Positions 18,854 through 28,545 are shown, counted from the first letter of the stretch. The stretch: DNA of 64,000 nucleotides from Aliarcobacter sp. (GCA_028690445.1 JAQVBE010000003.1:120778-184777); one strand, 5' to 3'. The notes: generated from the sequence alone by a model not told the origin. Numbers and translations are program-made.

Positions 18854-19536
18854 AGTTCTATGAACTTATAGCTTCCTTCTTTTAAATCTTCAACACTAAA
18901 TTTATCAAAACTAACCCGATGAAGAGTCAATACCCTATTCCCAACTGCTGCAAACATTCTTTTTACTTGATGATATTTCCCCTCACAAATTTCTAATCTT
19001 ACATGAGTTGGTGATATTATTTCAAGAATTGCTGGAAGTAATGGTTTTTTTTCACCATTTAACATCAATTCGCCACTTGAAAAAATCTCTTTTTCATCAC
19101 CATTTAAAGGAACAGCTAAAGTTGCTTCATAAATCTTTGAAACATCACTTTTAGGACTTGATAATTTATGATTTAAAGCTCCATCATCTGTAAGAATTAT
19201 TGCACCTGTTGTATCAACATCAAGTCTGCCAATAGTAGAAATTTTTGGATTTCTTCTATTCCATCTTGAAGGAATTAGCGCATAAATCAAGCTTCCGGCA
19301 TCATTATGTGAACAAATAAATCCTGATGGTTTATTTAATAAAATTGTAATTATCTCTGGATCAAGCGCTTCATTGTTTACTTTTATATCATTATGATAAG
19401 CTTTTATTGAAGCATCAAAAACTCTTTTATCATTTACAGTAAGTTCAAAAATTCGTAAAAATTTTTTAGCTTCACTTCTCGTGCAATATCCTAAACTTGA
19501 TAGGTGTGCATCAATTCTTTTATAACTATTTTGCAT
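18850..19536 (-). CDS. rsuA: RsuA/RluB-family rRNA pseudouridine synthase
   Basis: 228 residues: an N-terminal S4 RNA-binding domain (LSSLGYCTRSEAKKFL), then the synthase domain with the catalytic Asp in GRLDVDTTG and the late motif GKYHQVKRMFAAVG. The size and motifs fit the RsuA/RluB/E/F group, which modify one uridine in rRNA; RsuA (16S) is the usual assignment for a protein of this length, with the exact target uncertain. Confidence 0.85.
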   Translation of the reverse strand: MQNSYKRIDAHLSSLGYCTRSEAKKFLRIFELTVNDKRVFDASIKAYHNDIKVNNEALDPEIITILLNKPSGFICSHNDAGSLIYALIPSRWNRRNPKISTIGRLDVDTTGAIILTDDGALNHKLSSPKSDVSKIYEATLAVPLNGDEKEIFSSGELMLNGEKKPLLPAILEIISPTHVRLEICEGKYHQVKRMFAAVGNRVLTLHRVSFDKFSVEDLKEGSYKFIEL

Positions 19537-19599
19537 ATATTAAAATCTCTTTTATTTAAAATTGCTAGATATTAACATCTTTTTCAATAAAATACAAAT

Positions 19600-20277
19600 A
19601 TGAAACTAATTGATAAAAAAAATAAACTATATTTATTAAATGATAATAACTTTGATTTTCCAACTCTTGACATGATAAAAGATGATTTAGTTGCTGTTGG
19701 TGGAGATTTTCATCCTCAAAGATTACTTAATGCTTATGAAAATGGTATTTTTCCTTGGTATATTGATGAATACAATTATATTCATTGGTTTAGTCCTCAA
19801 AAAAGAATGGTTCTAAAACCAAATGAAATGAAAGTCTCAAAAAGCCTAAAAAAATCTATTTTTAACAAAGGTTTTGTAATAAAATCAAATGAAAATTTTG
19901 AAGCTGTTATAAGAGCCTGTTCTCAAATTAAAAGAAAACATGAAGATAGCACTTGGATAAGTGAAGAGTTTATACAAGCTTATACAAATCTGCATCATTT
20001 AGATATTGCTTTTAGTATTGAATGTTATTTAAATGAAGAGTTAGTTGGTGGACTTTATGGGCTTTTAATCGGAGATATTTTTTGTGGTGAAAGTATGTTT
20101 GCAAAAGTAACTGATGCTTCAAAGGTGGCTTTTTATCATCTTTGCCAACAAGCCAAGCAAAATGGAATAAAACTTATAGATTGTCAAGTTTATAACGACC
20201 ATTTGGCAAGTTTAGGAGCCTATGAAATAAGTAGAGATGAATATTTTCAATTACTTAAAAAAAATTCTGATTCGTAA
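19600..20277 (+). CDS. aat: Leucyl/phenylalanyl-tRNA-protein transferase
   Basis: 225 residues, the usual Aat length. The conserved GIFPWY, WFSPQKRMVL, DSTWI, GGLYG and GESMF segments appear in order. The enzyme transfers Leu or Phe to N-terminal Arg/Lys of proteins, marking them for ClpAP via ClpS (N-end rule). It is divergent from rsuA across 63 bases. Confidence 0.92.
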   Translation: MKLIDKKNKLYLLNDNNFDFPTLDMIKDDLVAVGGDFHPQRLLNAYENGIFPWYIDEYNYIHWFSPQKRMVLKPNEMKVSKSLKKSIFNKGFVIKSNENFEAVIRACSQIKRKHEDSTWISEEFIQAYTNLHHLDIAFSIECYLNEELVGGLYGLLIGDIFCGESMFAKVTDASKVAFYHLCQQAKQNGIKLIDCQVYNDHLASLGAYEISRDEYFQLLKKNSDS

Positions 20278-20394
20278 AAATGTTACTTTTTTCTATATTT
20301 TCATAAACTAAACCTTTATTTTGATAAATTGCTACTCTCTTACTACTTTTTTGTTTTATAATAAAACATATTTCAATAAGTATAAGGTAAAAAA

Positions 20395-20868
20395 ATGAGT
20401 GAAGAAATAAAAAGAGAAAAGTCTCTTACAATGACTATGTTAATGACTCCAGACAAAGCAAACTTCTCTGGAAAAAATGTTCACGGTGGTGAAATTTTAA
20501 AAATGTTAGATCATGTTGCATATGCTTGTGCTGCAAGATATACAGGTATGTATGCAGTAACATTATCAGTTGACATGGTTTTATTTAAAGATCCTATTAA
20601 AATTGGTTCACTTGTTACATTTCATGCCTCTGTAAATTATACAGGAAGAACTTCTATGGAAATTGGTATTAAAGTAATTTCAGAAGATATAAAAGATCAT
20701 ACAATTAAAAATACAAATGTTTGTTATTTTACTATGATTGCTGTTGATGAAGCCGGTAAACCAGCGTCTGTTCCTAAATTAGATTTAGTTACTGAAGATG
20801 ATAAGAGAAGATATAATGATGCAATTCAAAGAAGAGAAATTAGAATGTCTTCAAGACACTCAAAATAA
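20395..20868 (+). CDS. Acyl-CoA thioesterase (YciA/BACH type hotdog)
   Basis: 157 residues, one hotdog domain. MTPDKANFSGKNVHGGEILKML contains the HGG(E) motif of the acyl-CoA hydrolase (BFIT/YciA) group, and VDMVLFKDPIKIGS the second conserved strand. It hydrolyses acyl-CoA in the cytoplasm. The ribosome binding site TAAGGTAAAAAA precedes the ATG. A strong bidirectional terminator follows. Confidence 0.85.
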   Translation: MSEEIKREKSLTMTMLMTPDKANFSGKNVHGGEILKMLDHVAYACAARYTGMYAVTLSVDMVLFKDPIKIGSLVTFHASVNYTGRTSMEIGIKVISEDIKDHTIKNTNVCYFTMIAVDEAGKPASVPKLDLVTEDDKRRYNDAIQRREIRMSSRHSK

Positions 20869-20885
20869 TTATTTTTTACTTCTAT

Positions 20886-20922
20886 AAAAAAGGGGAAGAT
20901 TTTAAAATCTTCCCCTTTTTTT
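20886..20922. terminator. Strong bidirectional terminator
   Basis: AAAAAAGGGGAAGATTTT is followed directly by its reverse complement, giving a stem of about 17 bp with a GGGGAAG core and T-runs on both strands. It separates the convergent thioesterase and ABC-F genes. Confidence 0.9.
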
Positions 20923-20942
20923 CAAGTTTCTAATAAAAGATA

Positions 20943-22535
20943 TTAAGCTTCTTTAGACTCAATAAACTCTTCGTAACTTCCTTTGAAATCAACAATTGTT
21001 CCATCTGGTTGAATTTCGATAATTCTATTAGCAAATGCATCTAATAATTCTCTATCATGAGATACACAAACAACAGAACCTGGATACTCAAGTAATCCCT
21101 CACCTAAAGCAATAATAGCTTCTAAGTCTAAGTGATTTGTTGGTTCATCTAATACAAGGAAATTCCCTTGCTCTAACATAATTTTAGAGAGCATCATTCT
21201 GTGTTTTTCACCACCACTACAAGAATTAACTTTTTTCTCTTGTTCTTGACCGTTAAATAACATTCTTCCTAAACAATTTCTAATTTCAGAAATATCAGCA
21301 TCTCTATCGCAGTTTCTCAACCAATCATAAAGTGTAATATCACCTTCAATTATATCCGTTGCATTTTGTGGAAAATATGAGTTTTGAATAGTTGCACCCC
21401 ATAAAATTTCACCACTATCAGCTTTTAGGTTTCCTTCTAAAATCTCACATAAAGTAGTTTTACCAATACCATTTGTTCCAATTAGAGCAATTTTATCGCC
21501 CTTTTCAACTGTAAAATTAATATTATCTAAAACAACATGGTCTCCATAAGCTTTACAAATATTTTTAACAGTTAATAACTCTTTTCCAACCTCTCTTTTT
21601 TGTTTAAAAATAATAGATGGATCTCGTCTACTTGATATTTGAATTGCACCAATATCAAGTTTATCAAGTTGTTTTTGTCTTGAAGTTGCTTGTTTTGCTT
21701 TAGATGCGTTTGCACTAAATCTAGTAATAAACTTTTCAAGTTCTTCTTTTTCTTTTAATTTTTTACCAACATCTTTTTCATTTTGTTTTGCAATTAAAGT
21801 AGAGGCAATATACCAATCATCATAAGTTCCTGTGAACTCTCTAATTTGTTTGAAATCAACATCTAAAATATGAGTACAAACAGCATTTAAAAAGTGTCTA
21901 TCATGAGAAATAACAACCATTGTTCCATCATGATGTTGTAATTGATTTTCAAGCCATCCAATAGTTGCAATATCTAAGTTATTCGTAGGCTCATCTAAAA
22001 ATAAAGCATCTGGTTTTGGATATAAAACTTGTGCTAGTAAAACTTTAAACTTATCTCCGCCTGTTAGCGTACTCATTAAATCTTGATGAGAAGCAGCTGG
22101 AAAACCTAAATCTTCTAAAATTCTTGTAATTTTTACATCATACTCATAAGTTGGGTCTTCTTCGCAACAAATAATTTCAAGTTCAGCTAATCTATCATTA
22201 ATTTCATCAGTAAATTCAGGACTCATATACAGTTCTTCTTTTTCTTTTACTGCATCATGTAATCTTTTATTTCCCAAAAGAACTGCGTCAAAAATCGTAT
22301 TATTTTCATAAGCAAATTGGTTTTGTGATAATGTTCCCAATTTTTTACCATTTTGAATTTGTACTTCACCTTCGGTTGCTTCTTCTTGTCCTGATAATAT
22401 TTTTAAAAATGTAGTTTTTCCAGCACCATTTGCACCAATTAAACCATATCTTTTACCAGTATCTAATTTTATATTTATATCTTGAAATAAAACTCTTGGA
22501 CCAAAAGATTTTTTTAGATTGACAGTTTGAACCAT
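20943..22535 (-). CDS. ABC-F family ATPase, YbiT-like
   Basis: 530 residues with two ABC cassettes and no membrane segment. Cassette 1 has GANGAGKTT and DEPTNNLD; cassette 2 has GTNGIGKTT, CSGGEKHR and DEPTNHLD. The linker between them (about 240-310) is charged and helical, as in ribosome-binding ABC-F proteins. The length equals that of YbiT. The first signature reads LTGGDK rather than LSGGE, a feature shared with divergent YbiT first cassettes. It probably acts on stalled ribosomes. Confidence 0.85.
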   Translation of the reverse strand: MVQTVNLKKSFGPRVLFQDINIKLDTGKRYGLIGANGAGKTTFLKILSGQEEATEGEVQIQNGKKLGTLSQNQFAYENNTIFDAVLLGNKRLHDAVKEKEELYMSPEFTDEINDRLAELEIICCEEDPTYEYDVKITRILEDLGFPAASHQDLMSTLTGGDKFKVLLAQVLYPKPDALFLDEPTNNLDIATIGWLENQLQHHDGTMVVISHDRHFLNAVCTHILDVDFKQIREFTGTYDDWYIASTLIAKQNEKDVGKKLKEKEELEKFITRFSANASKAKQATSRQKQLDKLDIGAIQISSRRDPSIIFKQKREVGKELLTVKNICKAYGDHVVLDNINFTVEKGDKIALIGTNGIGKTTLCEILEGNLKADSGEILWGATIQNSYFPQNATDIIEGDITLYDWLRNCDRDADISEIRNCLGRMLFNGQEQEKKVNSCSGGEKHRMMLSKIMLEQGNFLVLDEPTNHLDLEAIIALGEGLLEYPGSVVCVSHDRELLDAFANRIIEIQPDGTIVDFKGSYEEFIESKEA

Positions 22536-22623
22536 ATTATAATTATCTCCATTTATTATTTATTTAATATATTTATTTTGCGATTATATCTTAAAAAATC
22601 TATTTAAGCCTTAAGCTAAGCGT

Positions 22624-24123
22624 TTAAATCTCTTTTTCAAATGCCAGTCTCATAATTTCATCTTCTGTTAAATGTCTCATTCTTGTATCATCTTCAGGAG
22701 GATATTTAATAATTAAAACTTTTGTTTTTAAATCATCTAAACGATATTTTGTTAGATTTTTAATAAGGTTATCATTTATCATTTCTTTAGATAAAGTTGA
22801 TTGTTCAAGCATTTTTGTAATAACATTTTCAAGATTTTTTTTCGTTTCTTCAAATGCTTTTTCTTCATCAGTTAGTGAAATATATTGTTTATCTAAATAT
22901 TTCATTACAAAATCTGCTGGATATTTATAAGTTGTAATTCCTTTATAAACATACTTTTGACATTTAATATTCGGTATATGAACACCTGTAAAAATATATC
23001 CAAGTACTGTATTTATTCCATCTAACTCTTTTAAAGGATTGTGAGAACAAATAAAATCTTCTTTTACAACAGATGGAGAAAATTCTAATGATGTTATATT
23101 ATTATGCAAAATAATAAAACTTCCACCAACTTCTTTTGGCCCACCTTTTAAAGAAAATATCTCATTTTTATGAGCCATAAAACTTCCAGTAACTTTTTTT
23201 GGACTACCTTCAAGTGAAGTTAATTCATTATCACCAATATCAAAATCACCCTCAATAATATTAAAGTTTAAAGGTAATTTTAGTAAGTTTGCTAATTTAT
23301 CTGCTAATCTTACATCACCATGAACATTAACCGAATTATCTTTTAAAATAGTAAAATTTTTTATCTCATGTTTTCTAAGCCATCTGCTTATATCATCTAC
23401 ATTTGTAAGTGCAACAATAGGTTTATAAATATGAGAAATAACTTCACTACCTTTATATCTCCATGTTTTTTCTTCTTCATTAAACGTACTTGAAAGATGA
23501 TTTAATCTAATATCAGATACTAAATCAAAACCTATTTCATCTGCAACACCATCTAAATCTGTTAAATTATTTTTAAAACATAAATAATCTTGTCCAACAG
23601 AAACTGGTCCTCCTGTTAATCTTTCAATTAAATTTTGAGAACAGTCAAAAGTGGCATCAACATATTTTGGACCACCTTTTAAAGTAGCTATTTTGTTTGT
23701 CGAACAGTTAAAAAAACCTTTTACCGTTCTAGGCATTCCTTTAATAGAGTCAATTAGATTATTAGAGCAATCAAAATTTCCTTTAACTTCTTTTGGAGCA
23801 TAAGATAAATTTTTTAATTGATTATAAGAACAATCAAAGTCATTAACTTCAGTTGGTCCCTCAAAAAGTGAAATCAAACTATTTCTTGAACAATTAAAAT
23901 CTCCAGTTACTGTTTTTGGACATCCATCAAGTGAAGTTAGACCATTATTACTTATATCAAAAAATCCATCTACTGTTTTAAATTTAACAGGTAATTTTTT
24001 TACACTTAACTTTTTATTTAGATTAACATTCCCTTGTACTGTTATATAGAAATCTTCTGAAATTAGATAATTATTTATTGCATGTTCTTTAAGCCATTTT
24101 TCGATTTCTGAGAGAGTATTCAT
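22624..24123 (-). CDS. Leucine-rich-repeat protein of phage/bacterial type, internally duplicated
   Basis: 499 residues, no signal peptide. About seven 21-residue repeats run from roughly 70 to 215, with the pattern DCSxNxLxxLxGxPxxVxGxF. A second module (about 243-385) repeats the same head (ISRWLRKHEIKNF...VHGDVRLADKL) and four more repeats. The protein is therefore an internal duplication of a head plus LRR solenoid. Such repeats, with Cys and Asn at fixed places, are familiar from large myophage genomes and scattered bacteria. The C-terminal 90 residues are helical and charged. A binding role is likely; the partner is unknown. Confidence 0.7.
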   Translation of the reverse strand: MNTLSEIEKWLKEHAINNYLISEDFYITVQGNVNLNKKLSVKKLPVKFKTVDGFFDISNNGLTSLDGCPKTVTGDFNCSRNSLISLFEGPTEVNDFDCSYNQLKNLSYAPKEVKGNFDCSNNLIDSIKGMPRTVKGFFNCSTNKIATLKGGPKYVDATFDCSQNLIERLTGGPVSVGQDYLCFKNNLTDLDGVADEIGFDLVSDIRLNHLSSTFNEEEKTWRYKGSEVISHIYKPIVALTNVDDISRWLRKHEIKNFTILKDNSVNVHGDVRLADKLANLLKLPLNFNIIEGDFDIGDNELTSLEGSPKKVTGSFMAHKNEIFSLKGGPKEVGGSFIILHNNITSLEFSPSVVKEDFICSHNPLKELDGINTVLGYIFTGVHIPNIKCQKYVYKGITTYKYPADFVMKYLDKQYISLTDEEKAFEETKKNLENVITKMLEQSTLSKEMINDNLIKNLTKYRLDDLKTKVLIIKYPPEDDTRMRHLTEDEIMRLAFEKEI

Positions 24124-24243
24124 CCTCTACCTTTATTATTTTTATTTTAAATTATGCTATATTTTATCATTTTATATCTTAAAATATTAATATTAAGGAA
24201 CATATAAGACGTAAAAAAAAGCTTTTTATTCCTATATTATTTA

Positions 24244-24269
24244 TTAATTGAATTTTTATTTTCAATTAA
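24244..24269. repeat. Inverted repeat before the 71-aa ORF
   Basis: TTAATTGAA and TTCAATTAA form perfect 9-base arms around an 8-base T-rich loop, 18 bases before the next start codon. It may be an operator or a leader hairpin. Confidence 0.4.
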
Positions 24270-24286
24270 GAATAAAGGATTAAAAA

Positions 24287-24502
24287 ATGGCATGTAGATG
24301 TAAAGATATTTTTAAAATAAGTGAAAAAGAAAGTAAAATTCATTTTGTCACGCAAATAAATGAGCTAATACTCAAATCTTCAAAAGGAGTTTTACCAAAT
24401 GATGAACTTAATGAACTTGAAAAAGTAAAAGAAATAGGTGTAGATTATGCCCAAGGGTATTATTTTGCGAAATCTAGTGCAGAAATAATTAAAATCATTT
24501 AA
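24287..24502 (+). CDS. Small protein with EAL-domain C-terminal remnant
   Basis: 71 residues. The last 28 (LEKVKEIGVDYAQGYYFAKS...) match the final strand and helix of an EAL phosphodiesterase domain, where GVDYxQGYYF is conserved. None of the catalytic EAL motifs is present. The N-terminal part (MACRCKDIF...) is not recognised. An AAGGA ribosome binding site precedes the ATG, so it can be translated. It is either a decayed EAL gene reduced by internal deletion or a small regulatory protein derived from one. It lies before a diguanylate cyclase. Confidence 0.45.
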   Translation: MACRCKDIFKISEKESKIHFVTQINELILKSSKGVLPNDELNELEKVKEIGVDYAQGYYFAKSSAEIIKII

Positions 24503-24572
24503 AAATAATATTTTTTATTAGTTTTTTTTATCAATAATTAATTTCTTAAACTGTAGTATTCGACAATTTTAA

Positions 24573-24600
24573 ATATTTACTATTTTAATATAGTAAATAT
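24573..24600. promoter_or_regulatory. 11-bp palindrome upstream of the diguanylate cyclase
   Basis: ATATTTACTAT and ATAGTAAATAT are perfect inverted 11-base arms separated by TTTAAT. It ends about 50 bases before the TTG start, in front of a TTTATAAT -10-like box, and so is placed like a dimeric regulator operator. Confidence 0.45.
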
Positions 24601-24651
24601 TAATTTTATAATGTATTTAATACTTCACTAAAAAAATCAGGAATTTCTAAT

Positions 24652-27600
24652 TTGATAAAAAGTTTTGACAAAAAAAATTTTATATATTTATGGTTTATGT
24701 TTTTTATTATTGTTTCAATCGTAATTTTTGAAGGAGTTGTTGAATACAAAAAGTCTATTGAAAACGCTTCTATAAAAACAAATAATCTTACAACCTTAAT
24801 TTCTAAAAAACTAGAAAGTGATTTTGAATATACAAATAATTTACTAAATTTTGCTCACAATATAATATTAAATACTATAAAAGAAAATAAATATTTTTTA
24901 GAAGCTGATGATTTGCAAAAAAAGGAGATTATTTCAAAAAAATTTACTTCTTTAATAAATAATTCTAAAAATATAACTATTTTAAATTATGCCGATTCAA
25001 ATGGAAATATTATATATTCATCAAATTCTTTAAATGGTGAAATTAATATATCAGATAGAGAACACTTTCAAAAATTAAAAAATAATGAAAACTTAATTAC
25101 TACTTTTTCTGATGTTATTACCTCAAAAATAACAGGAAAAAGTTCTTTAGTTTTAACTCGTGCAATGAGAGATGAAAATAAAGATTTATTGGGAGTAATT
25201 ACTGCTGTAATAAACATAAACACAATAAATGAAATTTTATCTTCTATAGATTTAGGAAAAAATGGTGTTTCGCTGTTAAGAAGATCTGACAACACAAAAT
25301 TAATTTCAAGATATCCATCTTCAGAAACAGTAGAATTAAATCAATCTTTACCAGAAAATAATCCTATTATTGTTCAAATAAGAACTGGCGAAAAAACAGG
25401 AACTCTTGAATATATTGCTTCAACTGATGGTAAAAAAAGAGTTGGAAGTTTTTTAGTTATGGAAGAGTTTCCATTTTATGTACAAACAGCAATATCAGAA
25501 GATGTTTATTTGGCTTCATGGAAAGAAAATTTAAAAGTTGTTGCTGTTTTATTTGTATTATTCATTTTTATAACTTTTTTAATATTTTTTATTTTAAATA
25601 AAAGTTTCAAAAAAGAACAACTAGCAATTAAAGAACTGATAAGAAATCAGAACTTATTTTCATCTGGTCCTGTAATAACAATAGAATGGATATCTCAAAA
25701 TAATTGGCCTATAAAAAATATCTCAAATAACTGCGAAAATATTCTTGGTTATACAAAAGATGAAATGTTATATAAAGATTTTAATTATTCAAATTTAATA
25801 CATCCAGATGATAAATATAGAATTTTACAAGAGGTTCAATATTTTATTAAAAATAATATAGATATGTTTGAACAATCTTATAGAATACAATTAAAAGATG
25901 GAACTTATAGGTATTTTTATGACTATACAAAAATAATAAAAAATGACAATAATGAAATTATAAATTTTATTGGTTATATATTTGACCAAACAAATTTAAA
26001 AGAAAAAGAAGAATCTTTATTGGTTGAAAAAAATAGATTAAGTAATATTATTTTAGGTACTAATGCTGGTACTTGGGAATGGAATATTCAAACAAATGAA
26101 GTGATATTTAATGATAAATGGGCAGAAATGTTAGGATTTACCATAGAAGAACTTTCTCCTATCTGTATAAATACATGGTTAAATTTAGCACATCCTGATG
26201 ATTTACAAAAAAGTAATAAATTATTAAAAAAACATTTTAACAAAGAACTTGATTATTATGATTGTGAAATAAGAGTAAAACATAAAAACGGTTCTTGGAT
26301 TTGGATAAAAGATAGAGGAAAAGTTGTATCTTGGGATGATTATAATAAACCCATTTTAATGATGGGAACACATACTGATATTACAAAAGAAAAAGAATTA
26401 ATTCAAGAAATAGAAATAACTAAAAATAGATTTGAAAATATGTTTAAAAACCACGCTTCTATTATGTTATTGATTAACCCAAATAATGGTGAAATAATAG
26501 ATGCAAATCAAAGTGCAGTTAATTTTTATGGTTATACTTTAGATGAACTAAAACAAATAAATATTTCTAAAATTAATCAAACTAATATGCATTTATTAAA
26601 AAAGAAATATGAACAAGTAAAAAATTCAATAAAAAAATCATTTATTTTTTCTCATAAATTAAAAAATGGTCAAATCAAAATAGTAGAAGTTAATTCTTCG
26701 CCTATTGAAACAAGTCATGGAATAATTTTATTTTCAATTATAAAAGATATAACAAAAGAACAAGCCTTAGAAAATGAGATTTTAAAAGAAAAAATTAAAT
26801 TCCAAACTTTTATCAACTTATCTTCTGATGCAATTCTTATATTAGATGAAGAAGGTAAACTTTTAGAATATAGCTTACAAACTCAAAAATATTTAAATTA
26901 TAGTGATGAAGAAATGGGAAATTTAAATATTTTAGATATTGATAAAGGTTTTAAAAATATTCAAGAATATAAGGAACTTATTTCAAATCTAAATGGAAAT
27001 CAAACTATATTTTTTGAAAGAATTCATACAAGGAAAGATAATTCCTATTACAATGCAGCTTTAACAGCTAGAAAAATAAGCCTTGATGGACAAGAATATA
27101 TTTATTCTTCAGCAAGAGATATAACAGATGAAAAAATAATTCAAAAAAAACTACAAGAATTTTATGAAAATTTGGAAAAACTAATAGAAACCCAAGATAA
27201 TATTGTAATACTCACAAATGGAGAAGAAATAAAATTTGCAAATCACAAATTTTTTGATTTTTTAGGATTTGAAAATCTGGAAAAATTCAAAGAACAACAT
27301 CAATGTATATGTGATTTTTTCATAGAAGATGATAGATTTTTTCATCTAAAAAAAATTGCCATAAATGATAACTGGATAACAAAAATTATGGAATTTGAAG
27401 AATCAAAAAGAATTGTTTCAATAATAGGAAAAGATTCAAAACAATTTATTTTTTCAGTAAATGTAAATAAATTTGATGAAGATAATATGATTATAAGTTT
27501 TACAGATATTTCACAAACAATTTTTGAAAATATATATCTTGAAGAAAAAATTTTACATGATAAATTAACAAATGCTTATAATAGAGAATATTTTGATAAG

Positions 27601-28026
27601 AATTATAGAAAATTCATTTATGAATGTATTGAAAATAACTCAAAATTAGCACTTGCTATTTTAGATATAGATTATTTCAAAAAAGTAAATGATACCTTTG
27701 GACATGATATTGGAGATGAAGTATTAATTAAATTTGTGGAAACTATACAAAATAAGCTAAGAAAAAATGATATTTTGATTCGTTGGGGTGGAGAAGAATT
27801 TCTTTTGATTTTACAACTAGAATCTCAAAAAGATTTAGAAAAAAAGTTAGAACATTTAAGAAAAGTTATTGAAATTGAATTTTTCCCTAAAATCAATAAC
27901 ATAACTTGTTCTATTGGTGGAACAATATATCAAGACAATGAAAATATACTTAAAACTATAAAAAGAGCTGATGAAGCACTTTATAAAGCAAAAGCAGCAG
28001 GTAGAAATAAAGTTCTAATAAATTAA
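24652..28026 (+). CDS. Membrane diguanylate cyclase with cache and multiple PAS domains
   Basis: 1124 residues, TTG start with CAGGA 8 bases upstream. Order: transmembrane helix (about 13-31), periplasmic cache domain (about 40-275, with the DREHFQKL motif), second helix (about 292-315), then about five PAS domains (including two NGYT/LGYTxDE-type and one WEWNIQTNEVIF PAC-type), and a C-terminal GGDEF domain. The active site is GGEEF, and an RKND sequence five residues before it is the RxxD inhibitory site. It should make cyclic di-GMP in response to periplasmic and cytoplasmic cues, with product feedback. No EAL domain is present. Confidence 0.9.
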   Translation: MIKSFDKKNFIYLWFMFFIIVSIVIFEGVVEYKKSIENASIKTNNLTTLISKKLESDFEYTNNLLNFAHNIILNTIKENKYFLEADDLQKKEIISKKFTSLINNSKNITILNYADSNGNIIYSSNSLNGEINISDREHFQKLKNNENLITTFSDVITSKITGKSSLVLTRAMRDENKDLLGVITAVININTINEILSSIDLGKNGVSLLRRSDNTKLISRYPSSETVELNQSLPENNPIIVQIRTGEKTGTLEYIASTDGKKRVGSFLVMEEFPFYVQTAISEDVYLASWKENLKVVAVLFVLFIFITFLIFFILNKSFKKEQLAIKELIRNQNLFSSGPVITIEWISQNNWPIKNISNNCENILGYTKDEMLYKDFNYSNLIHPDDKYRILQEVQYFIKNNIDMFEQSYRIQLKDGTYRYFYDYTKIIKNDNNEIINFIGYIFDQTNLKEKEESLLVEKNRLSNIILGTNAGTWEWNIQTNEVIFNDKWAEMLGFTIEELSPICINTWLNLAHPDDLQKSNKLLKKHFNKELDYYDCEIRVKHKNGSWIWIKDRGKVVSWDDYNKPILMMGTHTDITKEKELIQEIEITKNRFENMFKNHASIMLLINPNNGEIIDANQSAVNFYGYTLDELKQINISKINQTNMHLLKKKYEQVKNSIKKSFIFSHKLKNGQIKIVEVNSSPIETSHGIILFSIIKDITKEQALENEILKEKIKFQTFINLSSDAILILDEEGKLLEYSLQTQKYLNYSDEEMGNLNILDIDKGFKNIQEYKELISNLNGNQTIFFERIHTRKDNSYYNAALTARKISLDGQEYIYSSARDITDEKIIQKKLQEFYENLEKLIETQDNIVILTNGEEIKFANHKFFDFLGFENLEKFKEQHQCICDFFIEDDRFFHLKKIAINDNWITKIMEFEESKRIVSIIGKDSKQFIFSVNVNKFDEDNMIISFTDISQTIFENIYLEEKILHDKLTNAYNREYFDKNYRKFIYECIENNSKLALAILDIDYFKKVNDTFGHDIGDEVLIKFVETIQNKLRKNDILIRWGGEEFLLILQLESQKDLEKKLEHLRKVIEIEFFPKINNITCSIGGTIYQDNENILKTIKRADEALYKAKAAGRNKVLIN

Positions 28027-28072
28027 CAACTAAAGTATACAAAACCACTTCTAAATTTTATAAACTATTATT

Positions 28073-28150
28073 ATGAAAATATTTATACTTTATCCAAACC
28101 AATTATTTAAAAATTTATCAAATTTTGCAAATAAAAAAGTGCTTTTGATA
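28073..28150 (+). pseudogene. N-terminal remnant of a photolyase-related gene
   Basis: An ATG begins a frame reading MKIFILYPNQLFKN...KKVLLI, the characteristic first 26 residues of the deoxyribodipyrimidine photolyase-related (DPRP) family. After KKVLLI the family continues EEPLFF, but here the sequence runs into an unrelated frame and stops at TAG 28169-28171. The remaining several hundred codons are missing. The breakpoint lies at about 28140-28150. Confidence 0.6.
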
Positions 28151-28545
28151 ATTTTTCTTGGGATGAGATAGTTACAGATGAATTTCCAAATCTTGATAAA
28201 GAGTTAGACCAGAAAACTTTTTGAGCATTAAACAATCTAAAATATTTTCCTATGGAAATTAACATAGCTTCAAAAGAGGAGCTTTTACGAATTCCTGGCA
28301 TTGGAGCGAGGGGTGTTATGAAGATTTTAAGTGCAAGAAGATTTAAAAAATTAACTTTTGATGATTTGAAAAAATTAAAAATATCAATCAAAAAAGCAAA
28401 ATATTTTATTATTTGCAACAAAGATTTTCAAAAACAAGTTCCATTTTATAGGGAAAATCTCAAATTTGCCCTTACAAAACCTGAACCAAAAAAGTTAATT
28501 CAACCCTCACTTTTTGATATTAGCTCACTTACGGGGGAGTTATGA
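28147..28545 (+). pseudogene. C-terminal remnant of a radical-SAM DNA modification/repair protein
   Basis: In the frame beginning at 28147 the sequence reads FSWDEIVTDEFPNLD...QKTF*ALNNLKYFPMEIN, then a helix-hairpin-helix (LLRIPGIGARGVMKILSARR), and ends PSLFDISSLTGEL. These are the last 130 residues of the putative DNA modification/repair radical-SAM family (TIGR03916). The whole radical-SAM domain is gone, and a TGA at 28222 replaces the conserved Trp of FWAL. An ATG at 28252 still allows a 97-residue HhH peptide. The stop overlaps the next gene as ATGA. Confidence 0.75.

Noticed and set aside
22624..24123. LRR repeats examined as a CRISPR-like or DNA repeat array
   Set aside because: The repeats are conserved at protein level (21 residues) but degenerate in DNA, with no spacers; it is a coding solenoid.
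28107..28421. 104-residue minus-strand frame over the radical-SAM remnant
   Set aside because: The plus strand here clearly carries conserved HhH protein sequence; the minus frame is a shadow.
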